From assembly GCA_040219555.1 (NCBI GenBank), contig JAVJSF010000015.1:62001-126000 (forward strand): a DNA stretch of 64,000 bases. Reading direction: 5' to 3'. Source of the DNA: JAVJSF01 sp040219555 (GTDB lineage Bacteria; Actinomycetota; Thermoleophilia; Miltoncostaeales; Miltoncostaeaceae). Under the pieces are notes generated by a model. It was not told where the DNA came from and made no database searches. It saw only the letters and a list, made by a program, of their open reading frames with translations. Positions 47,825 to 57,527 of this stretch are shown one piece after another. Numbering within the stretch: the stretch's first letter is position 1; every line of letters begins with the position of its first letter. The position numbers were made by a program, and so were the translations under genes.

Positions 47825-48607
47825 TCAGTGATCGTGGTCGTGACGGTGGGTGGGGTCCATGGTCAGCTCGGTGCCGCCCGGCAACTGGGCCACCACCAGG
47901 CCGAAGGTCTCGAGCAGGGCGTCGCGGGTCAGCACCCTCTCCGGCGGGCCGCAGGCCACCACCCGGCCGGCCAGCAGCAGGGCGGCGTCGGCCTGCAGGG
48001 CGTCGCGGATGTCGTGGGTACAGACCACCACGGCGGCCCCGCGCGCCCGCTCGGCACGGATGGCCTCGTCCAGGAGGTCGCGGCCGCCGACGTCGATACC
48101 CGAGGTGGGCTCGTCCAGGATGAGCAGGTCGGCCTCCCAGGCCAGGGCCTGCGCCAGGAAGATCCGCTGGCGCTGCCCTCCCGAGAGGGTCGCCAGGGGC
48201 GCATCGGCCAGGTGGGAGACCCCCATGCGCGCCAGGGCGTCCGCCACCGCGGCCCGGTCGGCGCCGCGGGCACGGCGCAGCAGGCCCAGACGGGCGAAGC
48301 GGCCCATGGCCACCACATCCCGTGCCCGCAGCGGCAGCACGAAGGCCCCCGGGTGGGACTGGGCCAGGTACGCCACCCGCGCCGGCTGGGCTCCGGGTCC
48401 GGCCCCGAGCACGGTCAGCCCGCCGGCCACCGGCGCCAGCAGGCCGGCGAGGGTGCGGACGAAGGTGGACTTGCCCGATCCGTTGGTCCCTACGACGGCC
48501 AGCTCGCAGCCTGCCGAGAGGGTCAGGTCGATCCCTTCGACCACCGGATCGCCGCCGTACCCGACGGTCAGCTGGGTGGCCCGCACGGCGGGGACCGGGG
48601 CGCTCAT
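47825..48607 (-). CDS. znuC: Zinc ABC importer ATPase
   Basis: 260 aa. Walker A GTNGSGKST, signature LSGGQRQRIFLAQAL, Walker B LLILDEPTSGID, H-loop CTHDIRDAL. The C-terminus is His/Asp-rich (PTHRHDHDH), as often in zinc/manganese transporter ATPases. ATGA overlap with znuB. Confidence 0.88.
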   Translation of the reverse strand: MSAPVPAVRATQLTVGYGGDPVVEGIDLTLSAGCELAVVGTNGSGKSTFVRTLAGLLAPVAGGLTVLGAGPGAQPARVAYLAQSHPGAFVLPLRARDVVAMGRFARLGLLRRARGADRAAVADALARMGVSHLADAPLATLSGGQRQRIFLAQALAWEADLLILDEPTSGIDVGGRDLLDEAIRAERARGAAVVVCTHDIRDALQADAALLLAGRVVACGPPERVLTRDALLETFGLVVAQLPGGTELTMDPTHRHDHDH

Positions 48608-49443
48608 GCGGTCCCCGGCCGGGCCGGGCGCACCAGCACCTCGCGACCGGCAAGCACCGCGAAGAACAGCGCCACCTCCACCAGCACGATGGCCGCGCCC
48701 GCGGCCAAGTCGTGGTGGAACGACAGCAGGAGCCCGACGTACACCGAGGCCACCCCCAGCACCGCGGCGATGGCCATCATCGCCCCCACCCGCCGCGCCA
48801 CCAGGGCCGCGGTGGCGGGCGGTGCCACCAGCATCCCGAACACCAGCAGGGTACCGACGGTCCGGAACGACACGACCACCACCAGCGCCAGCAGCAGCAG
48901 CAGCAGCCACTCGTACAGGCCGGCGCGGAACCCGGCCGAGCGGCAGCGATCGGGGTCGAAGGCCAGCAGCAGGAAGGGTCGCGCGCACACCGCCGCGGCA
49001 GCGCCGACGACGGCCACCGCGCCGGCCTGCACCCAGATGTCCTCGGGTGCGATGCCGAGCACTTCGCCGAAGAGGATCTGGGTCAGGTCGCCGCTGAACG
49101 AGTCCGAGCGCGAGACCAGCACCACCCCCAGCGCCAGCATGCCCACGAACAGCAGCCCGATCGCCGTGTCGCCCGACAGGCGCGAGCGCCGGCGAACCAG
49201 GTCGACGCCGGCGATCATCGCGCCCGCGCCGAGCGCCGCCCCCAGGGTGCCGGGCAGCCCCAGGAGCAGGGCGCCCGCGATGCCCGGGAGCACGCCGTGC
49301 GCCAGCGCGTCCCCGATGAAGGCCATTCCGCGCAGCACCACGAACGTGCCGACGATCGCGCAGGCGACGGCGACGAGCGACCCCGCCAGCAGGGCCCGGA
49401 GCATGAACTCGTTCTGGGCGAAGGGCGCGAGCGCCCCGCTCAC
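48604..49443 (-). CDS. znuB: Zinc ABC importer permease
   Basis: 279 aa, ABC-3 family permease, about eight helices. Conserved ALVGTFVVLRGMAFIGDALAH-type N-terminal region (IVGTFVVLRGMAFIGDALAH) and FGMLVAPPATAAL. GTG 49443 start. A CAG run at 48889-48907 encodes consecutive Leu. Confidence 0.88.
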   Translation of the reverse strand: MSGALAPFAQNEFMLRALLAGSLVAVACAIVGTFVVLRGMAFIGDALAHGVLPGIAGALLLGLPGTLGAALGAGAMIAGVDLVRRRSRLSGDTAIGLLFVGMLALGVVLVSRSDSFSGDLTQILFGEVLGIAPEDIWVQAGAVAVVGAAAAVCARPFLLLAFDPDRCRSAGFRAGLYEWLLLLLLALVVVVSFRTVGTLLVFGMLVAPPATAALVARRVGAMMAIAAVLGVASVYVGLLLSFHHDLAAGAAIVLVEVALFFAVLAGREVLVRPARPGTA

Positions 49444-49458
49444 GACGCACCCACCCGG

Positions 49459-50472
49459 TCAGGCAGGGTCGAGCGCCTCGTCGACCTCGGTGGCGATGTC
49501 GCGGATGAAGGTGAAGTAGGAACCATCATCGGGAAGCGTATGCGTCCCGATCTCCACCACGCGGGCGCCGGTCTCGTCGGCGATGGCGCGCGCGACGGAC
49601 TCCGGGGTGCCGGTCTCGGCGAAGATGGCGTCCACGCCCTCGGCCTCGATGCGGTTCCTCAGCTCGGCCAGGTTGGCGGCCGACACCTGGGCCTGCGAGC
49701 TCAGCGACGGCACCAGCGAGCCGATCAGCTCCAGGTCGTAGCGCTGGGCGAAGTACCCCATCGACTCGTGCCCCGTGACCAGTGTGCGGGCTCCGCCCGG
49801 GATGCCGGCGAGCTGCACGGCCACCTCGCGGTCGAGGGCCTCCAGCCGCTCCGCCAGGCCCGCCGAGCGCGCGCCCACATCCGCTCCTGTGAGCTCCTCC
49901 AAGTGGGGCGCGAGCGCCAGTACCACATCGCGCATCGCGATCGGATCCATCCAGATGTGAGGGTCGTCAGCGGGGTGCTCGTGGGCGTGGTCGTCCTCGG
50001 CCTCGCTGTGGGCGTGGTCGTCCTCGGCCTCGCCGTGGGCGTGGTCGTCCTCGGCCGGTGACCCGGCGGCCTCCTCGGCGTCCGAGCTGTGGCGCAGCAG
50101 CACCACGTGGTCCGTCGCGGTCAGGACCTCGACCCCGTCCTCCCGGGCGCGGTCGATGGCGTCGACGAGTCCCGCCTCGAGCCCCAGGCCGTTCTCGACC
50201 ACCAGATCGGCGTCGGAGAGGGCGGCCACCTGACGCGCGGAGGGGCGGTACTCGTGGGGATCGGCGCCGTTGGGCATCAGCACCTCCACGCGGGCGTCGT
50301 CGCCGGCCATCTCGCCCACCAGCGCACCCAGGGTGGGAGTGGTGACCACGATGCGCGCCCCGCCGGAGCCGTCGTCCGTCGCGCCGCAGCCGGCGGCGAG
50401 GACCGCCGCCGACGCCGCCACGCCGAGCATCGCCGCCATCCGTCGTCCCGTCATCACGCGCCGTGCCCTCAT
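49459..50472 (-). CDS. znuA: Zinc-binding lipoprotein of the ABC importer
   Basis: 337 aa, cluster A-I/TroA-like binding protein. Lipobox AAGC, then NGADPHEYRPS (His ligand), a His/Asp-rich loop with a 9-residue tandem repeat, DPHIWMDP (second His), VTGHESMGYFAQRY (third His) and IFAETGT. The His-rich loop favours zinc over manganese. A Zur-like box lies 29 bases upstream. Confidence 0.88.
   Translation of the reverse strand: MRARRVMTGRRMAAMLGVAASAAVLAAGCGATDDGSGGARIVVTTPTLGALVGEMAGDDARVEVLMPNGADPHEYRPSARQVAALSDADLVVENGLGLEAGLVDAIDRAREDGVEVLTATDHVVLLRHSSDAEEAAGSPAEDDHAHGEAEDDHAHSEAEDDHAHEHPADDPHIWMDPIAMRDVVLALAPHLEELTGADVGARSAGLAERLEALDREVAVQLAGIPGGARTLVTGHESMGYFAQRYDLELIGSLVPSLSSQAQVSAANLAELRNRIEAEGVDAIFAETGTPESVARAIADETGARVVEIGTHTLPDDGSYFTFIRDIATEVDEALDPA
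49981..50056 (-). repeat. 27-bp tandem repeat in the His-rich loop of znuA
   Basis: About 2.8 copies of a 27-base unit encoding DDHAHxEAE. The copies are almost identical, so copy number is likely to vary between strains. Confidence 0.9.
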
Positions 50473-50500
50473 TGTCGACCTCTCGTCTCCGGCTAAGTAA

Positions 50501-50515
50501 TGAGAATGAATACCA
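50501..50515. promoter_or_regulatory. Zur-like box upstream of znuA
   Basis: TGAGAATGAATACCA matches the actinobacterial Zur consensus TGAAAATGATTTTCA at 11 of 15 positions and lies in an unusually AT-rich patch between znuA and the divergent lgt. Consensus recalled from literature on Streptomyces/Mycobacterium. Confidence 0.5.
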
Positions 50516-50549
50516 CAATAGGATGCCGGCGCAACGGGCCCCGAGGGCG

Positions 50550-51536
50550 ATGCACTACGATCGCCCGGTGATCGCCGCGCCGGCCACGATCCCCGCCCCG
50601 GGGCTGCGCTCCCTCGAGCTGGGCCCCCTGGACATCCGGCTGTACGCCCTGTGCCTGCTCGCGGGGGTGACCGTGGCGGCGCTCATCACGGCCCGCCGGT
50701 GGATGGCGCAGGGCGGATCCGGCGAGGTGGTGTTCGAGCTGACGCTGGTGGCCACGGCCTTCGGGCTGGTGGGTGGGCGCCTCTACCACGTGATCACCAG
50801 CTACGACCAGCTGGGCGATGAGTGGTACGCCCCACTCGCCATCTGGGAGGGCGGCCTGGGGATCTGGGGCGCCATCGCCGCGGGGGCCGTGGCGGGCGCC
50901 GTCTACCTACGCCGGCGCGGGTTGAGTGTGCCCGTGATGCTGGACGCCGCCGCGCCGGGGGTCCTCATCGCGCAGGGGATCGGCCGGATGGGCAACTACT
51001 TCAACCAGGAGTTGTTCGGCAGCCCCAGCACGTTGCCCTGGGCGCTCGAGGTGGACCCCGCGTTCCGCCCGGACGAGTCGCCGCTGATGGCCACGTACCA
51101 CCCCACCTTCCTCTACGAGATGGTGTGGAACATCGTGGGCGCAGCGGCGCTCATCGTGCTGGGCCGGCGCGTCCGCATCGCCCCGCCGGGGATCTTCTGC
51201 CTCTACGTGGCCGTCTACTCCCTGGGGCGCATCTTCTGGGAGCAACTCCGCGTGGACCCCTCGCAGGAGTTCCTGGGACAGCGCCTGAACTTCTACGTGG
51301 CGCTGGCGCTGTTCCTCGGCGCGATGGCGCTGTTCGCGTACTTCCAGCGGCGCGCCGGCGACACGGACGAGCCCGGCGACGGCGACGGCGGGGGTGCGGC
51401 GGCGCCGGCGGGGGCGGCGGCCGGCGGCGCCACCGCGGCCCGCGTGGCGGCGGCCCGGCGCGGGGCCGCGCCGGCGGCGGGGGTGCCGCGGACGCCCGGC
51501 GGCCGGGCGAAGCCGACGCGCCCGAAGAGACGCTGA
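50550..51536 (+). CDS. lgt: Prolipoprotein diacylglyceryl transferase
   Basis: 328 aa. Seven-helix enzyme that adds diacylglycerol to lipobox Cys of prolipoproteins. Signature GRMGNYFNQELFG, conserved His in YHPTFLYE and RIFWEQLRVD. The C-terminal 55 residues are a Gly/Ala/Pro-rich basic tail. Starts at ATG 50550 or upstream ATG 50523. Several lipoproteins in this window (cytochrome c, ZnuA, CysP) are its likely substrates. Confidence 0.92.
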   Translation: MHYDRPVIAAPATIPAPGLRSLELGPLDIRLYALCLLAGVTVAALITARRWMAQGGSGEVVFELTLVATAFGLVGGRLYHVITSYDQLGDEWYAPLAIWEGGLGIWGAIAAGAVAGAVYLRRRGLSVPVMLDAAAPGVLIAQGIGRMGNYFNQELFGSPSTLPWALEVDPAFRPDESPLMATYHPTFLYEMVWNIVGAAALIVLGRRVRIAPPGIFCLYVAVYSLGRIFWEQLRVDPSQEFLGQRLNFYVALALFLGAMALFAYFQRRAGDTDEPGDGDGGGAAAPAGAAAGGATAARVAAARRGAAPAAGVPRTPGGRAKPTRPKRR

Positions 51537-51555
51537 GAGGCGTGGCCGGCCGGGC

Positions 51556-52451
<896 letters not shown>

Positions 52452-52455
<4 letters not shown>

Positions 52456-53273
52456 ACCGGGTGCTCGCGATCGCCCGCGCCACCCTGCGCGACCAGCGGG
52501 GCGGGGTGGCCGGCCTGTCGCTGACCACCTTCGGCCTGGCCCTCATGATGGGGCTGATCTACCCCTCCTACCGTGACTCGTTCGCGGAGATCGAGATCCC
52601 GGCGTTCTTCGAGGGCTTCCTGGGCGAGGCCGGCTCGCTGGGCAGCCCGGCGGGCTTCCTCACCGCGGAGGTGTTCTCGTGGCTGCCGGTGCTGGTCGCG
52701 GTGTTCGCCGTCGTCTGGGGCACCGGGACGCTCGCGGGCGACGAGGCGTCCGGCGAACTCGATCCGCTCCTGGCGCTGCCGGTCCGCCGGCGCGAGGTGC
52801 TGGCCGGCAAGGCGTTGGGGCTGGGCGCCGGGCTGAGCGCGGTCACGCTGGCGCTGTTCCCGGGGCTGCTGATCGGTGCGGCGGTGGTGGGCATGGACAT
52901 CGGTGCGGGGCGCCTGGCGGGCGCCACCCTGGCGCAGGTGCCGCTGGTGCTGCTCTACCTGGCAGTCGGCATGCTCGCCGCCGCGGCGCTGCGCACCCGC
53001 CGGGCCGCGGCGGTCGTCACGACGGCCTCCCTGGTGGCGGCCTACACCGTCCAGATCGTGGCCGGCGCCGTCCCCGACCTGGCGGGTCTTGAGAGCCTCA
53101 CCCCGCTGCACTGGGCCGATGCCTCGGCCGAACTCACCGAGGGCCCGCAGCCCCTGCGCTGGCTGGGTCTGACGGCCGTGGCGCTGGCCCTGTTCGCCGC
53201 CGCGGGGGTCCTGTTCGACCGACGCGAGATCGGCTCCGGGCAGCCGCGACGGCGTCCGGGCCGGCGGCGGTGA
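52452..53273 (+). CDS. ABC exporter permease
   Basis: 273 aa, six membrane segments. ABC-2 type. A large loop after the first helix (YRDSFAEIEIPAFFEGF) and EASGELDPLLALPVRRREV. The GTG start overlaps the ATPase stop (GTGA). Confidence 0.82.
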
Positions 53274-53288
53274 TGGCCCGCTCGGGGG

Positions 53289-53897
53289 TCAGGCCCCGGG
53301 AGCCGTCGCGGCCCACGCCGCCACCTGCGCCCGGCCCGCCCGCACCAGCGCCGCGTGGGCGCCGGGCCGGTAGCCGGCCTGGAGGGCCAGGTTGAGGCCG
53401 AGCACCACCGCGACCACCAGATCGCGGTGGGTCCCGCGGTCGTCCCCGTCGATCTCGCCGTCCCGCGCCGCGCGCTCCAGCGCGGCGTCGAGGGCTCGGC
53501 GCAGGGCCGTGCGGTGCTGCGCCAGACGCGCGGCCAGGCGCGGTTCGGCGCCGGCGCCGTCGGCGGCGAAGCGTCCCACCAGGCACCCCCGCCCGCCGTC
53601 GGCGGCGTGCCACTCGCCCAGGCCGGCGAGGAAGCGGTCGATGGCGGCCAGGCCGTCGGGCGCCTGGCGCAGGGGCGCGATCAGGCCGGCGTCCAGGCGC
53701 TCGAGGTAACGGCCGAAGACCCGGTCGGCCAGGTCGACCTTGCTGCCGAAGGCGCTGCTGATGCTCGACTGCCCCAGGCCGAGGGCGCTCTCCAGGTCCC
53801 TGGTGGTCGTGCGCCGGTAGCCGCGGCGCCAGAACACGTCGACCGCGGCATCGAGGGCGGCGTCGGTGTCGAAGGTGCGCGGGCGGCCGGGGGGCAT
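53289..53897 (-). CDS. TetR-family regulator
   Basis: 202 aa. HTH at residues about 10-55 (AVDVFWRRGYRRTTTRDLESALGLGQSSISSAFGSKVDL), C-terminal ligand domain with a Cys in GRGCLVGRF. Divergent from the OsmC gene; a palindromic site sits between. Confidence 0.85.
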   Translation of the reverse strand: MPPGRPRTFDTDAALDAAVDVFWRRGYRRTTTRDLESALGLGQSSISSAFGSKVDLADRVFGRYLERLDAGLIAPLRQAPDGLAAIDRFLAGLGEWHAADGGRGCLVGRFAADGAGAEPRLAARLAQHRTALRRALDAALERAARDGEIDGDDRGTHRDLVVAVVLGLNLALQAGYRPGAHAALVRAGRAQVAAWAATAPGA

Positions 53898-53936
53898 GGG
53901 CCTCCAGCGTAGCCGCGGACCGGGACACGGGGGCAT

Positions 53937-53949
53937 CACACGGTTGTGT
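53937..53949. promoter_or_regulatory. Candidate operator between TetR and OsmC genes
   Basis: ACAC-GGTT-GTGT imperfect palindrome, in the gap between divergent genes. Confidence 0.4.
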
Positions 53950-53960
53950 AGCGTTTGTCT

Positions 53961-53966
53961 CATAAT
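53961..53966 (+). promoter_or_regulatory. Candidate -10 of the OsmC gene
   Basis: CATAAT, 24 bases before the OsmC ATG, right after the palindrome at 53937-53949. Repressor bound there would overlap the promoter. Confidence 0.4.
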
Positions 53967-53990
53967 CGCCCCACGAGCCCGGAGCCCGCG

Positions 53991-54467
53991 ATGACCGCCT
54001 TCACCACCACCATGCCGGTACGCCTCAACGCCGAGTCCCGCACGCTGGATCGTGAGGTGGACCTTCCCCCCCACGGGGACACCATCCACTTCGGGGCGCA
54101 CGGCGACGTGGCCGAGCACTACAAGATGACCCCGAAGGAGCCGCTGCCGAGCACCATCGACTACCTCGTGGCCTCGGTGGCCGGTTGCCTGATCGGCACC
54201 TTCGCGGGATCGCTGATGCGCGCGCGCATCCCGGTCTCGCCGGCCACGCTGACCGGGACCGTGGCGGGCGACGTCGCCTCCGACGACGACAACGTGCTGC
54301 GCGTGCGCCGCATCACCGTGGAGTACACGCTGGAGCTGGACGAGGAGCACCGCGCCGGCGCGGAGGAGGTCCACGGCGTGCACGCCGGCCGCTGCCCCAA
54401 CGCCCGCAGCGTGGGCGCGGCCATCGAGATCGTCACCAACCTGCGCATCGTGGCCCCCGGGGCCTGA
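53991..54467 (+). CDS. OsmC/Ohr-family protein
   Basis: 158 aa. OsmC fold with the first active Cys in SVAGCLIGTF and the second in HAGRCPNARSV, the pair that reduces organic hydroperoxides. ATG 53991 with GGAG seven bases before. Divergent TetR, likely redox- or ligand-controlled. Confidence 0.85.
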   Translation: MTAFTTTMPVRLNAESRTLDREVDLPPHGDTIHFGAHGDVAEHYKMTPKEPLPSTIDYLVASVAGCLIGTFAGSLMRARIPVSPATLTGTVAGDVASDDDNVLRVRRITVEYTLELDEEHRAGAEEVHGVHAGRCPNARSVGAAIEIVTNLRIVAPGA

Positions 54468-54498
54468 CCGGCTCGCCGCGCGGAGCGGCCCCCGCGGC

Positions 54499-56874
54499 CT
54501 ATCGCCGCGCCCGCTCCCGCGTCGCCTCCGGGTCCTCCAGGCGCACCAGCCAGGGGATGCGGCGCATCAGCCACAACAGGCCCGCGCCCGCGGCGCTGCC
54601 GGCGGCGATGACGGCCCAGCCGGCGGCCCCGGGGGCGGGGATCGCGAAGAAGTCGCGCAGGAACGGGATCGAGAGGCCGATGGGGATGGCGACCAGGAAC
54701 GCGGCGACCATCCCCCACACCCAGCGGCGCACCGGGCGGCGCTCGGGGCCGCGCTCCACCTGCACGAGGATCGCCAGGCCGATCAGGGTGGCGGTGATCA
54801 CGGCCGCCGCCCGGCCCTGCTCCAGCGACAGGTCCGCCACCCGGCGGGCCAGCAGGTAGGAGGCCGCGATCCCGCCCGCCGACACCAGGCCGGCGGGGAC
54901 CACGAACGCCCCCAGCGAGCGCAGAAAGCCCTCGCGGCGCACCCGGCCGTCACTGGCCGCCAGCGCCAGGAAGAACGCCGGGATGCCGATGGTCAGCGAC
55001 GAGGTGACGGTGAGGTGGCGCGGCAGGAAGGGGAAGGCGATCGTGGACATGCCGAACGTGGCCAGCAGCGCGGCCGCGTAGACGGACTTGGCCACGAACA
55101 GCTTCGCCACCCGGTGGGTGTTGCGGATGATGCGCCGCCCCTCCTCCACCGCGCGCGGGACGGTGGCGAAGTCGTTGGACACCAGCACTAGGTCGCCGAC
55201 ACCCTTGGCCATCTGGCTGCCGTTGCCCATGGCGATGGCCAGACGCGCCTCCTTGAGCGCCAGCACGTCGTTCACCCCGTCGCCCACCATCGCGGTGTAG
55301 CGCCCCCGCCGGTCGAGGGCGGCCAGGATGTCCCGCTTGTCCTCGGGCGTGACCCGGCCGAACACCACCGTCCCGAGCGCCACCCGCTCCAGCTCGGCGG
55401 GATCGGCGGGGAGGTCGGCGCCGGCGATCGCCCGCTCGGCCCCGGGAACACCGGCGGCCAGCGCCACCGCCCGCACCGTGCCGACCCCGTCGCCCGAGAT
55501 GACCTTGAGGTCGACCCCCTGTGCGTGCATGAAGGCCACCGTGTCGCCCGCGTCGGGCCGGAGTCCCTCGACGAGCACGGCGGCCCCCGCCGCCACCAGG
55601 CCGGCCGGCAGCGCCTCGCCCGCAAGCGGCGCGTCCGAGTGCGCCAGCAGCACCACCCGCCGGCCGGTGGCGGCCTCCGTGCCGGCGGTCTCGGCCAGGC
55701 CGGCGTCGACGCTCACGCCCGCCGCGATCAGGACATCCGGCGCCCCCATCACCAGCGAGCCGACGCCCTCGATCGTGACCCCGCTCCACTTGCGCGCCGA
55801 CGAGAACGGCACCTCGGCGCTCACGGGCCGGACCTCGGCGGGCAGGCCCTCGGCGATCGCCCGCATCGTGGCGTTCTGCGAGCCGGCGGAGGCGGCCAGC
55901 GCCCCGAGCAACTCCCGGGCCCGCGCCTCGCCCCCGGGCCCGCCGACGACCCGGTCGAGGACGATGCGGGCATCGGTGAGCGTGCCGGTCTTGTCGAAGC
56001 AGATGGTGTCGACGCTCGCCAGGCTCTCGACGGCGTTCAGGCGCTGGGCCAGCGTTCCCAGGCGCCCCAGCCGGATCGCGGCAACCGCGAAGGTGAGGCT
56101 GGTCAGCAGCACCAGCCCCTCGGGGATCAGCGGCACCAGGGCCGCCACGATCGTCTCCGCCCCCTCGCGCAGCGACAGATCCCTCCATGTGAGGGACGCC
56201 AGCAGGGCGATCGCGAGCGGGATCATCACGCCCACGGTCACGCGCAGCACGCGGTCGATGTCCAGCTGCAGCGGGCTCTTGCGGGCCCGCGTGCCGCGCG
56301 CCTCGGTGGCCAGGCGCTCCGCGAAGCTGTCCGCGCCCACGCGCAGCACCTCGTAGTCGCCCGCGCCGGCCGCGCAGTACGCCCCCGAGAGGACCTCCTC
56401 GCCCGCCTCGCGCGCGACCGCCTCGGCCTCGCCGGTGAGGATCGACTCGTCCAGCGCCAGCCCCCGGGCCGACACCAGCCGCCCGTCGGCCACCACCTGG
56501 TCACCCGCCTCGAGGTGCAGCACGTCGCCCACCACCACGCCGCCCACCGGCAGGTCGGTCAGGGCCCCGTCGCGCCAGGCGTGCGCCACCGGGGCGGCAA
56601 GCAGGCCGAGGCGGTCGAGGGTGCGCTTGGCCCGTACCTCCTGGACGATCCCGATGAGGGTGTTGGCCACGATCACGCCGCCGAACAACCCGTCGCGCGG
56701 GTCGCCGAGCACCAGGATGACCGCCAGCAGGACGCCGAGGATCAGGTTGAACACCGTGAAGGTGTTCGCGAACGCGATGTCGGCATAGCTGCGGCTGCCG
56801 CGGGGGCGTCGCCGCCGGGGCGCGTCGCGCAGCCGCGCGGCGGCCTCCCCCGAGCTCAGGCCGGGAGAGGTCAC
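54499..56874 (-). CDS. P-type ATPase (cation-transporting, type not fixed)
   Basis: 791 aa. TGEA (147-150), PEGL in the M4 region (251-254), phosphorylation motif DKTGTLT (294-300) and MVGDGVND hinge. Lacks N-terminal metal-binding CxxC domains. About ten membrane helices. The M4 PEGL is nearer Ca/Mg-type (P2) than CPx metal pumps; ion unknown. GTG 56874 after a 24-base gap from a small membrane-protein gene. Confidence 0.85.
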   Translation of the reverse strand: MTSPGLSSGEAAARLRDAPRRRRPRGSRSYADIAFANTFTVFNLILGVLLAVILVLGDPRDGLFGGVIVANTLIGIVQEVRAKRTLDRLGLLAAPVAHAWRDGALTDLPVGGVVVGDVLHLEAGDQVVADGRLVSARGLALDESILTGEAEAVAREAGEEVLSGAYCAAGAGDYEVLRVGADSFAERLATEARGTRARKSPLQLDIDRVLRVTVGVMIPLAIALLASLTWRDLSLREGAETIVAALVPLIPEGLVLLTSLTFAVAAIRLGRLGTLAQRLNAVESLASVDTICFDKTGTLTDARIVLDRVVGGPGGEARARELLGALAASAGSQNATMRAIAEGLPAEVRPVSAEVPFSSARKWSGVTIEGVGSLVMGAPDVLIAAGVSVDAGLAETAGTEAATGRRVVLLAHSDAPLAGEALPAGLVAAGAAVLVEGLRPDAGDTVAFMHAQGVDLKVISGDGVGTVRAVALAAGVPGAERAIAGADLPADPAELERVALGTVVFGRVTPEDKRDILAALDRRGRYTAMVGDGVNDVLALKEARLAIAMGNGSQMAKGVGDLVLVSNDFATVPRAVEEGRRIIRNTHRVAKLFVAKSVYAAALLATFGMSTIAFPFLPRHLTVTSSLTIGIPAFFLALAASDGRVRREGFLRSLGAFVVPAGLVSAGGIAASYLLARRVADLSLEQGRAAAVITATLIGLAILVQVERGPERRPVRRWVWGMVAAFLVAIPIGLSIPFLRDFFAIPAPGAAGWAVIAAGSAAGAGLLWLMRRIPWLVRLEDPEATRERARR

Positions 56875-56898
56875 CTCAGGGGGCGGGGAGGGTCCCGC

Positions 56899-57084
56899 TC
56901 AGTCCTCGTCGGCGCCGTCGTCGCGAGCGGCGGCGCCCAGCGACGCGAGGGTGAAGAGCAGGAACCCGACGCCCATGATGAGCGGCAGATAGCCGGCGTG
57001 GTGGCGGTCGTGCCAGCCGACGGCCAGCAGCAGTGCCGTCAGGACGACGAGCGTGGCGAGGATCCAGACCGGCAGGCCCTTCAT
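56899..57084 (-). CDS. Small two-helix membrane protein
   Basis: 61 aa, two hydrophobic segments (about 6-23 and 34-52) and an acidic C-terminus. ATG 57084 with GGAG five bases before. It lies 24 bases ahead of the P-type ATPase gene, so it may be an accessory or regulatory peptide. No family recognised. Confidence 0.6.
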   Translation of the reverse strand: MKGLPVWILATLVVLTALLLAVGWHDRHHAGYLPLIMGVGFLLFTLASLGAAARDDGADED

Positions 57085-57186
57085 GTGCACTCCGGGGTCG
57101 GTGGTGGGGCGCCGGTGCCCGGCGCGGGTCCATCCTACCCCGGCGACCCCTCACGGGCGCCCGCGTGGGGCGGGTCCCCCGGCTGG

Positions 57187-57192
57187 TAACCT
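57187..57192 (+). promoter_or_regulatory. Candidate -10 of a leaderless transcript
   Basis: TAACCT, eight bases before ATG 57201; identical hexamer and almost identical spacing to metF. Confidence 0.45.
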
Positions 57193-57200
57193 GCCGCGCG

Positions 57201-57527
57201 ATGAGCGACGAACATGTGCAGGTGCGGGTCGAGCAGCGCGGCGAGGCGACCGTCGTGTGGGTGTCCGGCGTGCTCGATGCCCTTGCCCTCCCCGATGTGT
57301 CGGTGGTCCTGACCGACGCACAGCGCGGCTCCGGCCCGGTCTATGTCGACCTGGCGGGAGTGACGTTCATGGACAGCCGCGGCCTGGGCTCGCTGCTGGC
57401 GGCCAACGAGCGCTCGCGCGAGGGCGCCCCGCCGGTGAAGGTCCACAGCCCCTCCGAGGCCGTGGTGCGGCTGCTGGATGTCTCCGGCGTCCGCGGCGTG
57501 CTCACCGAGGTCGACTCCCTGCCGTGA
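57201..57527 (+). CDS. STAS-domain anti-sigma-factor antagonist
   Basis: 108 aa, single STAS fold. The conserved phosphorylated Ser lies in FMDSRGLGSLL (D-S-R-G-L-G). Likely switches an anti-sigma factor kinase by phosphorylation. Its partner kinase is not in the window. GTGA overlap with the amidohydrolase gene. Confidence 0.87.
   Translation: MSDEHVQVRVEQRGEATVVWVSGVLDALALPDVSVVLTDAQRGSGPVYVDLAGVTFMDSRGLGSLLAANERSREGAPPVKVHSPSEAVVRLLDVSGVRGVLTEVDSLP

Noticed and set aside
48889..48907. CAG repeat in znuB
   Set aside because: Run of leucine codons in a membrane helix; not a regulatory repeat.
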